The notes under the pieces were generated by a model, which worked only from the letters and a program-made list of their open reading frames with translations, ran no database searches and was not told the origin of the DNA. From NCBI RefSeq assembly GCF_016863615.1, contig NZ_BOPF01000019.1, forward strand, positions 1 through 64,000: DNA of 64,000 nucleotides. Direction: 5' to 3'. Shown piece by piece: positions 1 through 8,294 of this stretch. A program made the position numbers and the translations under genes. This stretch comes from Virgisporangium aliadipatigenens. GTDB lineage: Bacteria; Actinomycetota; Actinomycetes; Mycobacteriales; Micromonosporaceae. The number at the start of each line of letters is the position of its first letter. Position 1 is the first letter of the stretch.

Positions 1-350
1 CGCGGCCAACGCCGGCTCCCGCCGCCCCAAGTCCGCCAACCCCATGGAGAGCGTGTTCAGCGACGCGGCGAGGTCGGGTTCGACCGCGTCGGGGCGGGCT
101 GCGGCCAGCCGCCGCCGGATGGTGACGGATTCCTCGATCGCGGCCAACGCCGGCTCCCGCCGCCCCAAGTCCGCCAACGAGGCAGAGAGGTTGTTCAGCG
201 ACGCGGCGAGGTCGGGTTCGACCGCGTCGGGGCGGGCTGCGGCCAGCCGCCGGTAGACGCTGACGGCTTCCTCGATTGCGGCCAACGCCGGCTCCCGCCG
301 CCCCAGACCCGCCAACCGCACGGAGAGGTTGTTCAGCGACGCGGCGAGGG
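1..350 (-). repeat. Near-identical 138-bp direct repeats encoding 46-residue TPR units
   Basis: Units begin at about positions 1, 139 and 277, a constant period of 138 bp, and the first two differ at only a few bases. The period is a multiple of three, so copy-number change keeps the reading frame of the TPR protein. The array may continue to the left of the window. Confidence 0.85.
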
Positions 351-2541
351 CGGCGTCGTTGGTGCTGGTGTCGGGGCGTAGACCGGGGAGGTGTTGCCAC
401 CATCGGCGTTGGGATCGGCGTGTCGCGGTGAGGTGGCGGTGTTCGTCGACGAGGCGTTCGGTGATCTCGGTCGCCCATTCGGCGAGGTTGTGGCTGGCCT
501 GCGGTAGGCGATATGCCATGGCGGACAGCTCGTCGAGGCTGGTGTGGGGGTCGGTGGTCAAGCGGCGCAACGCGGTGATGAGCGGGGCGGGCTGCTCGAC
601 CTGGGTGGCGATGTCGATGGCGGGTATGGCGAGCGCGTGCGAGTGGCGGGTGCACAGGTTGGTCAGGGCGGCGGGGAGCCGGTCGGTGAAGGCGGGGCGG
701 GCGGCGGCGCGGGCGTAGACGGTCAGCAGCTGCACGACCTGGGCCGCGCTGGCGTGCGGCACGAGTGGGTCGACCAAATTCGGGTTGCAGAGCAGGCGGG
801 TGCCGACGAATTGTTCGGCGAGGCGGTCCGGTTGCAGGCTGCCCCATGGGCGGTGGTCCCCGGATGGGTAAAGCCGACCGATCCACTGCCGAATGGTGTT
901 ACGCCGGTCGCGGGTCTGCCCGTCCAGGGCGGGAAGGTGCGCCAGGACGGTGTCGGCGCTGGTGTCGTCGTGCGCGCCGAACAGCATCGCCACGGCCAGA
1001 GCATCTTCCAGGGTGCTCTCGGACACGGCGGGCAGCAGATGGTTCGCGGTGGCGGTGCTGCGCCAGTAGCGACGCTCGTGGACCAGCAGCCGCTCCTCCA
1101 CCCCCGAGGTGCTCGTCGCCGGGTCGGGTGGATCGACCGCGTCGAGCAGGTCGGCCAGCGCACCGGTGTGCAGGCTCAACGCCGACACTGTCTGCTCGGC
1201 GACGGCCGTGGGCGGTGCGCCGCCGGCGAGTCGTTCGGCGACGGTGCGCCAGTCGTGGTGGCGGTAGGCGGGTATGGCAGCCAACGCGCGCACCAGGTCG
1301 GTCACGGCGTCACGGTAGGCGTCGACGCGGCCGCCCGGGTCGGTGTCCAACTGGTCAAGGCGCAGAGTGTGGGCGCCGTCAAGGAGTCGTTCCACGGCGG
1401 GGTCGGCGGCGGGCAGGCTGGTCCACCAGTCACCGGCGATCCGGGCCAGCAGCAGCAGCCGCACCGGCACGTCACCGGGGTGCTCCGCGCAGACGCGCAG
1501 CACCTCGGCGAGCTGGCCGGTGCGCGTCTCGGCGTAGTCGACCACGACCAGCAGCGGCACCGCCACCTGCGCCAGGACCCGCAGCGCGGACCCGGTCGCG
1601 TCGGGGTGCAGCCACAGCGTCGCCCACCGCTGTTCGGCCAGCCGGCGTGCCAACTCGTGGGCGGTGCGCGTTTTGCCCTGCCCACCCGGGGCGTGCAGCA
1701 GCCACACCGGCGGGCCGCTGCCGGCACACCAGGCGAGCAGGTCCTCCATCAGCTGTTCGCGGCCGTGGAAGCGGACCACCTGCTGTCCGGCCCGCAGCAG
1801 CGCCGCAGGGCTGTCGCTCAGCGACGGCTCGACCGCGGCCAGCGGCTGCAACTCCACCGCCTCCAACACCATGTCACCGCCGCCGCGCTCGGCCAACACC
1901 TGCCGAAACAGCGGATCCCGGTGCAGCAGGTACACCGGGACCGCGTCCAGGTGAGCGTGTTGACCCGAGGCCACATCGGTGGCGACCACCCCGGTGAGCA
2001 GCTCCTCTCCGCAAAACATCGCCGCGCCGGACAACCCGGCCCACGGCGACGCACCGTCCTCACCCACCGCCGGCGGATGGCCGTCGACGTCGAGCACATA
2101 CCGGTCACCGACATAGCGGTTACCCGCGTTCAGCGTCCCCGACGGCTGCCCCGTCTCGTCGCTGTGTCCCAGGCGCTGAACCCACTCCGGGAACCCCCAC
2201 GCCCGACACGAAATACCGGCCCGGTGGGTCACCACCCGACCCCACCGCACCGCTCGCCCCCGCAGCGACGGCCAGGCCGGATCATCCACGCGCAGCAGCG
2301 CGGCATCGTCGCGGCCACCCGGCGTACCCCGCCACACCACCACCGCGGTGAACTCCTCCCGGCCGGTGACGGTCCGCACGCCTACTGCCGCCCCGACCGG
2401 AGGAACAACGTGCGCGCTGGTGAGCACCAACCGGCCGGCAACGACGTACCCGGAACCACGCTGCGAGGCGGAGGCCACCGCGACTACGCGGTCGGCCGGC
2501 CCCAGCACCGCCGCCGCAGTGGTGTGGTCAGCGCCCGACAT
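1..2541 (-). CDS. Trypsin-like protease / STAND NTPase / TPR protein (C-terminus beyond the window edge)
   Basis: The frame stays open for all 847 codons from the ATG at 2541 to base 1, so the C-terminus is missing. Residues 30-175 are a trypsin-like fold: LTSAH gives His44, RDDAALL gives Asp78/79, and GLSGAAMF gives Ser171. A P-loop NTPase follows, with Walker A GGQGKT (Lys290) and a Walker B-like LLVVVDYAE. From about residue 730 on there are TPR-type units of 46 residues (LADLGRREPALAAIEE...). Known trypsin-STAND-TPR proteins are predicted sensors of NTP-dependent conflict systems. The ATG overlaps the end of the trypco2 gene upstream, so the two are translationally coupled. The biological trigger and target are unknown. 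Confidence 0.85.
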   Translation of the reverse strand, partial: MSGADHTTAAAVLGPADRVVAVASASQRGSGYVVAGRLVLTSAHVVPPVGAAVGVRTVTGREEFTAVVVWRGTPGGRDDAALLRVDDPAWPSLRGRAVRWGRVVTHRAGISCRAWGFPEWVQRLGHSDETGQPSGTLNAGNRYVGDRYVLDVDGHPPAVGEDGASPWAGLSGAAMFCGEELLTGVVATDVASGQHAHLDAVPVYLLHRDPLFRQVLAERGGGDMVLEAVELQPLAAVEPSLSDSPAALLRAGQQVVRFHGREQLMEDLLAWCAGSGPPVWLLHAPGGQGKTRTAHELARRLAEQRWATLWLHPDATGSALRVLAQVAVPLLVVVDYAETRTGQLAEVLRVCAEHPGDVPVRLLLLARIAGDWWTSLPAADPAVERLLDGAHTLRLDQLDTDPGGRVDAYRDAVTDLVRALAAIPAYRHHDWRTVAERLAGGAPPTAVAEQTVSALSLHTGALADLLDAVDPPDPATSTSGVEERLLVHERRYWRSTATANHLLPAVSESTLEDALAVAMLFGAHDDTSADTVLAHLPALDGQTRDRRNTIRQWIGRLYPSGDHRPWGSLQPDRLAEQFVGTRLLCNPNLVDPLVPHASAAQVVQLLTVYARAAARPAFTDRLPAALTNLCTRHSHALAIPAIDIATQVEQPAPLITALRRLTTDPHTSLDELSAMAYRLPQASHNLAEWATEITERLVDEHRHLTATRRSQRRWWQHLPGLRPDTSTNDAALAASLNNLSVRLAGLGRREPALAAIEEAVSVYRRLAAARPDAVEPDLAASLNNLSASLADLGRREPALAAIEESVTIRRRLAAARPDAVEPDLAASLNTLSMGLADLGRREPALAA

Positions 2542-2857
2542 GACCTGACAGGTCAGGCGGGGACACCGACCGGTCCTGGCCGGCGGAGATCAGCAAGTCG
2601 CCACCGTCGGGCTTCTTCGGCGTCAGCGTCACGCACACCCGGTGAGTCCGGCCCCGTGACATACCGCCCTCCACATCACCCGACACCACCCACGCCTTGA
2701 ACCCGGCCTTGGCCTTGGCGTCAGCGCGCAACTCCACGGCGAACTCCAACTCGATCGGCCCCACCGTGAAAGCGACCTCCTGCCCGGAACCGCGACGGGC
2801 GGCATCGAGCAACTCCTCCCGCACCGCGGCCACCGCGTCGGCCAACTCGATCTCCAC
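2528..2857 (-). CDS. Trypsin-co-occurring protein, trypco2 family
   Basis: This 109-residue protein begins with GTG at 2857, preceded by a GGGAGGG ribosome site. The N-terminus MEIELADAVAAVREELLDAA and the middle VAFTVGPIELEFAVELR, followed by KAGFKAWVVSG and a TL.PK end, match my recall of the small trypco2 family. That family is found next to trypsin-like proteases in actinobacterial conflict loci. It has no catalytic motif and is thought to be a partner of the protease protein. Its stop codon lies inside the start region of the downstream trypsin/STAND gene, which it overlaps by 14 bases, a strong operon sign. Confidence 0.8.
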   Translation of the reverse strand: MEIELADAVAAVREELLDAARRGSGQEVAFTVGPIELEFAVELRADAKAKAGFKAWVVSGDVEGGMSRGRTHRVCVTLTPKKPDGGDLLISAGQDRSVSPPDLSGHVGR

Positions 2858-3145
2858 CAGGACGCCCTCCCCACCTCACCGACACGACCACACCGCTATC
2901 TCGGTGTCATAGCTTGTTCGCTGCCAGTGTGGCGCCAGCAATCCCCTCAGGAGACTGGATAACAGTCTGTTACCCGACACGGCGACCGTTCCGCCGCGAC
3001 CGCTAACCGACGTGTCACGATCGCCGCAATTGGCCGGCGCAGTATGCATGACTATGCACGACACCCGGTCTTACAGACATCCGGTTCTGCCGCTGGTCGC
3101 GCGCTGACGTCTGCTGGCCTGGACCATATCGGTTACGGTCGGCGG

Positions 3146-3691
3146 GTGTTGGCTGATCGTGATCGTCTCATGCGGCTCTACGAGGAGCGCGTGGCCGGAT
3201 GGGACGTGGACGAGGGATTCCGGCAGCAATGGTCCGCGTGGTGCCAGCGGCTACTGGCGCATGGTGGCGAGTTGGTCGTGCCGCCCGGAGTTCCCGAGCC
3301 CGACCTCGACCTGCTTGTCGCAGACGGGACTCTGCTTGCCCTACCCATCAACGTCGCGGACCTGGGTGGAGACTGCCACGCCAATGTCGCCAAGCTGTGG
3401 ATCGACGGCGAGATCGCCGCGGTCGGCACGGGTTATGCCCTATCCGGTGGCTTATGGCGGCAGCACTCATGGGGGGTGACCGCGGACGGGGGGATCGTGG
3501 AGACCAAGACCGGGTGCGAACTGTACTGCGGTGTGACTCTGCCACCCGGCGAAAGGACTGTTCAGTTCGCTCTCAACGGGTTCGACGGCGATGTGAAAGC
3601 ACGACTTCGCGAGGGCGGTGGTCGTACCGGCGAAATCATCAGCGTGCTGCGAGCCAGCCGGCAACGCCGATCGGCTGTAGGCCCGCGGTAG
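3146..3691 (+). CDS. Hypothetical protein, acidic, about 181 aa
   Basis: I chose the GTG at 3146 (VLADRDRLMRLYEERV) because the 34 codons upstream in frame are low-complexity and unlike the rest. The protein has a helical N-terminus rich in Arg, Glu and Trp, then a mixed region (GDCHANVAKLWIDG, GTGYALSGGLWRQHSWG) and the segment TLPPGERTVQFALN. No signal peptide or membrane helix is visible and I cannot assign a family. It starts the row of small orphan genes from 3.1 to 9.2 kb. The HSWG-containing core suggests a folded cytosolic protein, possibly immunity-like, but that is inference. Confidence 0.65.
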   Translation: MLADRDRLMRLYEERVAGWDVDEGFRQQWSAWCQRLLAHGGELVVPPGVPEPDLDLLVADGTLLALPINVADLGGDCHANVAKLWIDGEIAAVGTGYALSGGLWRQHSWGVTADGGIVETKTGCELYCGVTLPPGERTVQFALNGFDGDVKARLREGGGRTGEIISVLRASRQRRSAVGPR

Positions 3692-3850
3692 CACCGGTTG
3701 CATCACCATCCGGATCTGCCGCGAAGCGCTCGCCCACGGGTCGGGAGCCTCCGGACGCAACGTTGCCGGCCGGACAACTGCCCCTGACGGACGCTTCTGC
3801 CGACGCCGCATGGCTTCGCTCGGTAGGCCGGGCACGTAGGGTTGGTCGTC

Positions 3851-4441
3851 GTGACCGACTTGAAGGCGTTTCGCCGCGCCTGCTATGAGGCCGCGCGACA
3901 AACCGGCGGCGAGCTGACCGAGTTCCGGATCAGCGACCATCCAACGCCGAACTTCCACCAGGCGATCATCACCTATTCACATCGAAACGTCGCGGTGGTC
4001 TGCGCCCGCGACGCGCCACTTCTGGCGCTCGCCGTTCCGCGCGTCATCGAGTTCACGCCCGCACGTGAAGCGGGTCCGCTGACTTTCGTCGACGTGCCCG
4101 ACCTGATCGCGGTTTTGAGAACGGCACCGGGGTTCCGCCTGCTGACCGCCACGGAATTGGTCGGGCCGATCGACGCGGCGAAGTGGCCACGGATCAGCCA
4201 GCACGACATGCGCTACAGGCAGCCTCAAACGCTGGCGAGGGTCTGTTCAACTACTGGGACTAATCCAAGATCACACATGCTCTTTCTGCCGCCGTTCGGG
4301 CGTTCGCGTTCGACCCGTGGGCTACCGAATGTCATCGACGACGGAGCCGCGGATCTTCCGCTCGCGCCGAAGACGGAATCCAGGATCGTCGCACCGCCAA
4401 CCGCCCACCCAAGCGGCCACGCCATCCGCTCATGCCGCTGA
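3851..4441 (+). CDS. Hypothetical protein with a probable frameshifted C-terminus
   Basis: The start GTG at 3851 gives MTDLKAFRRACYEAARQTGG; a TTG nine bases upstream is also possible. Residues 1-130 look like a normal globular domain. At about 4235-4245 the frame passes into sequence without protein character, ending at 4441. In the alternative frame the same DNA reads LFNYWD followed by TAA at 4261-4263, a natural-looking end directly after QTLARV. I infer a one-base deletion (or a sequencing error) near 4240, the ancestral protein ending at 4263. The function is unknown. Confidence 0.6.
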   Translation: MTDLKAFRRACYEAARQTGGELTEFRISDHPTPNFHQAIITYSHRNVAVVCARDAPLLALAVPRVIEFTPAREAGPLTFVDVPDLIAVLRTAPGFRLLTATELVGPIDAAKWPRISQHDMRYRQPQTLARVCSTTGTNPRSHMLFLPPFGRSRSTRGLPNVIDDGAADLPLAPKTESRIVAPPTAHPSGHAIRSCR

Positions 4442-4531
4442 TCGCGCGTTACAGAGCGTGATGGGGAGGACGACGCGATCGAGGTCATCGTAGGTCGCCC
4501 CGACGACGACGGGCGGTTCGCCCTCAGCGCG

Positions 4532-4837
4532 TTGGAGGAAAACGGTACCGGCGAGTTCACCGAGACCGACGACGTCGTGCGTACCGCGGCCTGGCTGACC
4601 GAAGCGGGCTTCATCAACACCCTGTCCACGTCCAGCACGGGAGGAAACGGATCCCGGCTGTTCGAAAGAGAGGACGGCTGGGAGATCCGCTATCAATGCG
4701 TCCTCGGCACCTGGACGTTGGAGATGAAACCGCCGCACGGCACATACGTCAGCTTCTCGCGGATCCGCGTCCATACCACCGAACCGTGCTGGTATCAGGA
4801 GGTGCCCGAACTCATCACCTTGTTGACGCCCCCATGA
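4532..4837 (+). CDS. Small hypothetical protein (immunity-like size and composition)
   Basis: The 101-residue frame from a TTG at 4532 reads ETDDVVRTAAWLTEAGFINTL, then SRLFEREDGWEIRYQ and TWTLEMKPPHGTYVSFSRI, ending in ELITLLTPP. Coding character clearly continues upstream in frame to about 4478 (IEVIVGRPDDDGRFALSAL), but there is no ATG or GTG in that stretch, which opens at 4442. Either the start is an unusual codon or the 5' end has decayed. The protein is acidic and Trp-rich with no membrane segment. I cannot assign a function. Confidence 0.6.
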   Translation: MEENGTGEFTETDDVVRTAAWLTEAGFINTLSTSSTGGNGSRLFEREDGWEIRYQCVLGTWTLEMKPPHGTYVSFSRIRVHTTEPCWYQEVPELITLLTPP

Positions 4838-4844
4838 CGGCACG

Positions 4845-4935
4845 TCCGCACATGCCGCCGACCGCGCGCGACGGCCGGCGGTGAGCCGTCACGCGGCGTG
4901 ATGCACGCCGGGGTGGCCCGACGCACGCTCGAAGC
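4845..4935. repeat. Intergenic repeat, copy 1 of 2 (second copy 7530-7622)
   Basis: The stretch beginning tgccgccgaccgcgcg and containing gtgagccgtcac and gcccgacgcacgctcg recurs with about 85-90% identity at 7530-7622. Both copies lie directly beside ends of small orphan genes. Shorter relatives of the tgccgc(c/t)gatcgcgcg part occur near 4434. It is not an obvious insertion-sequence end. Confidence 0.6.
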
Positions 4936-5079
4936 GGAGAAGAGTGCGCGGCCTGACCGCTACAGATCTCCTGTCGATCGTTGTGTCTCCCCAGGTGCAG
5001 TTCCGCTCCAACGGCAGGGGTACGTGCGCCAGCGACTGCAACCCGGCCCGGATTGCGGCTATAACGGGATCACGGGCGA

Positions 5080-5925
5080 TCACCGGACAGGAGGCGGATC
5101 CAGGTGATCTTCGACCCAGCGACAGAAGGCGTCACCAGTCGCGGGGCCGCCCGCCTCTGCGGGTTCACGCACGATCTCCGAGGCGGTTTCCGGGACAGTC
5201 ACGCCGAACGTTCCGCACAGCCAATCGCGGTAGGGGCCGTTGACGATCTTACCGCTGTCGCCCCACGGCCGCGGTGGCGCGGCGAACTCCTCACCCCAGC
5301 AGATCTCGCGATAACCGATTGCCAGCAGCCGTAGAAAGTCCAGCCCGTTCTCGGCAAGCACACACGTCAGCAACGAGCCGCTGCCCGACCCGAGATGAAC
5401 GACTCGGGTCCGCCGGTCGCCGTCCAGCCACAGCGCGGCCATCGAACCGTCGCCGCCGGTCCGCACGAAAGGCCACAAACGCGTGGCATGGTCGTTTGCC
5501 GCATCCCCGAACCAGGAGCGTGTATACGAGACGGTCTGACCGGCGGTGAAGCCGCGAAGCTCGACCGAGGTGCCGACCCAGGCGTCAGCGCTGAGCGAGC
5601 CGTACAGATCGCCGTCGTGCCCCGGCCTTACATAGCCCTGCTTCTCGACCCACTCGAACAACATCTGCAACGGACCCGAGAAATCGAACCCGGACGGCAC
5701 ACGGGCCAACGTCACGTCCACGAACTCCCCCACGCCGGCATCGTAGGCGAACGTCGCCGACCAACAGCCATCGAATGCTGCCATCAAGCCGGACAACGCG
5801 GCGTGCTGCACGAGCGCACGCTGCGAGGACCACCACAGAACCAGGGCGTGTTCCTTCTTCGGTCGCTGCACGAGCCGACCGTCCGCCCTGGCGGCGAGGT
5901 GTCGAACGAACTCAGCGGCAAGCAT
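5080..5925 (-). CDS. Hypothetical protein, possible SUKH-like (SMI1/KNR4) fold
   Basis: The frame extends upstream to a GTG at 5976, but the ATG at 5925 (MLAAEFVRHLAARADG) starts where protein-like sequence begins, so I use it. The protein has about 281 residues. The C-terminal third reads NGLDFLRLLAIGYREICWGEE, then FGVTVPETA and FCRWVEDH, which resembles the end of SMI1/KNR4-type immunity proteins. The assignment rests on pattern only. It lies 139 bases downstream of a lipoprotein gene on the same strand. Confidence 0.6.
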   Translation of the reverse strand: MLAAEFVRHLAARADGRLVQRPKKEHALVLWWSSQRALVQHAALSGLMAAFDGCWSATFAYDAGVGEFVDVTLARVPSGFDFSGPLQMLFEWVEKQGYVRPGHDGDLYGSLSADAWVGTSVELRGFTAGQTVSYTRSWFGDAANDHATRLWPFVRTGGDGSMAALWLDGDRRTRVVHLGSGSGSLLTCVLAENGLDFLRLLAIGYREICWGEEFAAPPRPWGDSGKIVNGPYRDWLCGTFGVTVPETASEIVREPAEAGGPATGDAFCRWVEDHLDPPPVR

Positions 5926-6064
5926 CGCGACCAGGCATGCGCTCGTAGTTACGTCACGGTCAGGTCGCCACAGCACAGTCCAGCGCTATTCCAGGTCGAT
6001 CAGGTCGCCGGCGACGCATAGGTAACCGTGTGGAGGGGCGACCGGGGTCGGCGGTGCAGGGTCA

Positions 6065-6703
6065 TTAGCCCTTTTGCTCGGTTGCCGGTGGACGTAGGCG
6101 GGCGGTGGCGATCGTCCTGTCCTCGGCGTCGTAGGCGGTCAGCAGCGGATACCGGTCTTCGGGCAGTGGGGTACTTCCCCAGCCGCCGTCGCCGTAGGGG
6201 GCACTCTGCGGTATCGGCTTGCCCTGGCGCTTCAGCCAGAAGATGGTGACGTCGCGATTGTTGCTCCATCGGGTGTAGTGGGCGTTGGTCGTCTTGCCGG
6301 CGTCGCGGCTCGTGATACGGGCGGGTGCGGCCCACACGGCGCCGTACTCGATGAGCGGGGTGTGGGTGAACGTGCACTGCCGGACGCGGAAGAAGTTCCT
6401 GGGTAGATCGTCTGGCTCCGCGGCGGCGGAACACAGGCCATCGATCTGCAGGTCGATGGCGCCGGTGGTGGTGTCGCGCCAAGCATGATCCAGATTTGGC
6501 CTGTCGGGCCTGCCCCAGAAGTACAGCACCAACTCCTGCCCGCCGATGACCATCGATGTCGGGACGGTGTCGCCGATCGGCAGGGCGCTCGGGTTGGCGG
6601 TGATGGGGATCGGAGAGGGCGTTTCCGGGCCGGTCGGCGGCTGGGTGGGGGACGTGCAGGCGGCCAGCAGTGCGGCGAGGATGACAAGGGCAAGATGACG
6701 CAT
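6065..6703 (-). CDS. Predicted secreted lipoprotein
   Basis: Starting at ATG 6703, preceded by TTGAGGGC as ribosome site, the N-terminus MRHLALVILAALLAAC is a lipoprotein signal peptide with lipobox LAAC (Cys16). A Pro/Thr-rich spacer follows (SPTQPPTGPETPSP). The mature domain of about 170 residues contains GGQELVLYFWGRPDRP and two further cysteines (GLCS, RQCTF) that could form a disulfide. An upstream in-frame ATG at 6724 is less likely, because it would add charged residues before the signal peptide. It should be anchored outside the membrane. Function unknown. Confidence 0.75.
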   Translation of the reverse strand: MRHLALVILAALLAACTSPTQPPTGPETPSPIPITANPSALPIGDTVPTSMVIGGQELVLYFWGRPDRPNLDHAWRDTTTGAIDLQIDGLCSAAAEPDDLPRNFFRVRQCTFTHTPLIEYGAVWAAPARITSRDAGKTTNAHYTRWSNNRDVTIFWLKRQGKPIPQSAPYGDGGWGSTPLPEDRYPLLTAYDAEDRTIATARLRPPATEQKG

Positions 6704-6791
6704 GCCCTCAAAACTCTTCGGCATGCGTCAATGGTTGCCGGACCCGTCGTGGGCGAGGGTGCTGCCGCTGAAATAAACCAGCCGGGCGCGA

Positions 6792-7496
6792 TCAGCTTCC
6801 GGAGCCGAGGGCTTCGGCTATGAGGGCGAGGCGATCCGGTGGCGCCGCTGGGCCTCGCGGGCTGTGTCGGCCCAGGCGGACACGACGATCGGCGTACTCG
6901 GTCCAGGTTGGATCGCCCCAGAAACGACGACTCGCGGTCAGGAGTTCGTGGGCGACTTTGTACCGTTGCTGGGACAGGCCACCGACGGCAGCGAAGGCCG
7001 AGATGATCGGTTCGTCCGCGTCGTGCGGCAGATCGGCATCACCCAACGCGGGCAGCAGCAGGAGGAGGCGTTCCGACCAGCTCCGTGCGGGGTCCGGTTG
7101 ACCGGCTGCGACGAGAAGCTCCGGCCAGGAGAGGCCCGGCCCCTGGAAGCAGCCCTCCAGCGCGGCGAGCGTGGTGACCGTATCGGAGCCGGCAGGTTGG
7201 AGCAGGTAGTCCCATCCTGCATCATCCTCGAAGTTGCGAAACAGTATGTGCAAGCCGTGGCCACCCCCGAGCGGCAGCGAGATGAAGGGCCAACTGTCGG
7301 GGTGGTGGAGCTGCTCTGCGTACTCCTCGACATCCGCCGGATCGACGTCGAAGGCAACGGCTGCGGTGTCGGAACCACCGACCGAGAGCAGGAACGCCGG
7401 CCAGAACAGCCGGTCATCCAGCCACAGCGAAATATCGGCGAGCACGGACGCGTCAACCGGCGGTCGAAAGGCGCTCAGGTAACACCGCAAGGACAT
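6792..7496 (-). CDS. Hypothetical protein, 234 aa
   Basis: The ATG at 7496 (MSLRCYLSAFRPPVDASVLAD) starts the protein-like sequence. The 69 codons upstream in frame correspond to an intergenic repeat and are not credible coding. The protein has Leu/Trp-rich segments (WLDDRLFWPAFLLSVGG, WPFISLPLGGGHGLHILFRN, WSERLLLLLPALGD) and a helical C-terminus ending with HELLTASRRFWGDPTWTEYA. No signal or membrane helix is convincing. It is similar in style to the neighbouring orphan proteins. No family recognised. Confidence 0.65.
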   Translation of the reverse strand: MSLRCYLSAFRPPVDASVLADISLWLDDRLFWPAFLLSVGGSDTAAVAFDVDPADVEEYAEQLHHPDSWPFISLPLGGGHGLHILFRNFEDDAGWDYLLQPAGSDTVTTLAALEGCFQGPGLSWPELLVAAGQPDPARSWSERLLLLLPALGDADLPHDADEPIISAFAAVGGLSQQRYKVAHELLTASRRFWGDPTWTEYADRRVRLGRHSPRGPAAPPDRLALIAEALGSGS

Positions 7497-7529
7497 CGCG
7501 CCAGTCTGCCAGTCGGGGCACTCGACGCG

Positions 7530-7622
7530 TGTCCGGATCTGCCGCCGACCGCGCGACGGGGCCGACGGTGGGCCGTCACATGGCGTGACGCACGCTCGGG
7601 CGGCCCGACGCACGCTCGTGCC
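7530..7622. repeat. Intergenic repeat, copy 2 of 2
   Basis: This is the second copy of the repeat at 4845-4935, with the same order of blocks: tgccgccgaccgcgcg, gggccgtcac, cgacgcacgctcg. It lies just upstream of the gene that starts at 7496. Confidence 0.6.
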
Positions 7623-7678
7623 GCATGAACGGTTCTGGTCGGAGCACATTTCCGATGGAAGCCGCGGCAGCTGTTCAC

Positions 7679-8011
7679 TCAGTTGGGTTGTGCGTCCCAC
7701 CAACGAGGCAGATCCTCGTTCGGCTCCTGTGGGCTAGCGAAGTGGAACGGCACGCCGAGCTGCTGCGCGACCGCCCGGCCCTGCTCGAATGCCTGCTGTG
7801 CCTCCGGCCAGGGCGGCACCTGTCCGTTGAACAGACGGATGTCGCCGCCCGAGCGCAGCACGGTCAACGGAACCTCATCGAAACGATCGTTGTGCCTACC
7901 CGGCCGGCGCACAACGGCCACTAGAAAGATGAACCATCCCCGCGTGTCGCCGTCCCAGAACGCCTCGACGGCAAGAACCGGCGCGGTGACAGTATCGATG
8001 ATCTCGATCAA
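7679..8011 (-). CDS. Small hypothetical protein, 110 aa
   Basis: The ATG at 8011 gives MIEIIDTVTAPVLAVEAFWDG. The body contains GWFIFLVAVVRRPGRHNDRF and a C-terminal half with PPWPEAQQAFEQGRAVAQQL, ending PRWWDAQPN. It is probably a small cytosolic alpha/beta protein. It follows a decayed gene by 18 bases, and the intact gene at 8291-9190 lies further upstream on the same strand, so the three probably formed one operon. Function unknown. Confidence 0.6.
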   Translation of the reverse strand: MIEIIDTVTAPVLAVEAFWDGDTRGWFIFLVAVVRRPGRHNDRFDEVPLTVLRSGGDIRLFNGQVPPWPEAQQAFEQGRAVAQQLGVPFHFASPQEPNEDLPRWWDAQPN

Positions 8012-8029
8012 CTGTGCTGGTGGGCAGTC

Positions 8030-8294
8030 TCACTGAACCAGCACGTACCCCGCTCCGTTCACCTCCAGCAAGTCGACGCTGGCCGGCGGATCGGCGTCGA
8101 GCAGCTCACGCAGCGGAGCGAACACCTCGTTCCACGTCTGCGCGTACTGCGGCCGTAGCAGCGCGTCATGGGCGTCCAGGCTAGTGCCACGTTCGTCCAA
8201 CTAGATAAGCATCCGGAACGCCGGGCCGTCATCCTTGTCCTGCCGTCAGCCACGTGTCGGGGTGGATGACCTCGCCGACCGGAGGCAACGTCAG
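8030..8294 (-). pseudogene. Decayed small hypothetical gene with a frameshift and an in-frame stop
   Basis: Read from the TGA at 8030-8032 backwards, the frame gives LDAHDALLRPQYAQTWNEV and DLLEVNGAGYVLVQ, clearly protein-like. A TAG at 8201-8203 interrupts it (RMLI-stop-LDERGTS). Near 8236-8246 one base appears lost, because the 5' part (LPPVGEVIHPDTWLTAG) is in another frame. The start position holds CTG at 8294, overlapping the stop of the upstream gene, where an intact copy would have ATG. It is therefore dead, or interrupted by several assembly errors. Confidence 0.65.

Noticed and set aside
1-420. CRISPR-like array at the left edge
   Set aside because: The repeats are 138 bp, in frame and encode TPR units; there are no short repeats with unique spacers.
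544-2700. 718-codon open frame on the plus strand
   Set aside because: It is antisense to the trypsin/STAND gene, rich in Gln, His, Arg and Gly, and has no domain; the minus-strand frame has clear motifs.
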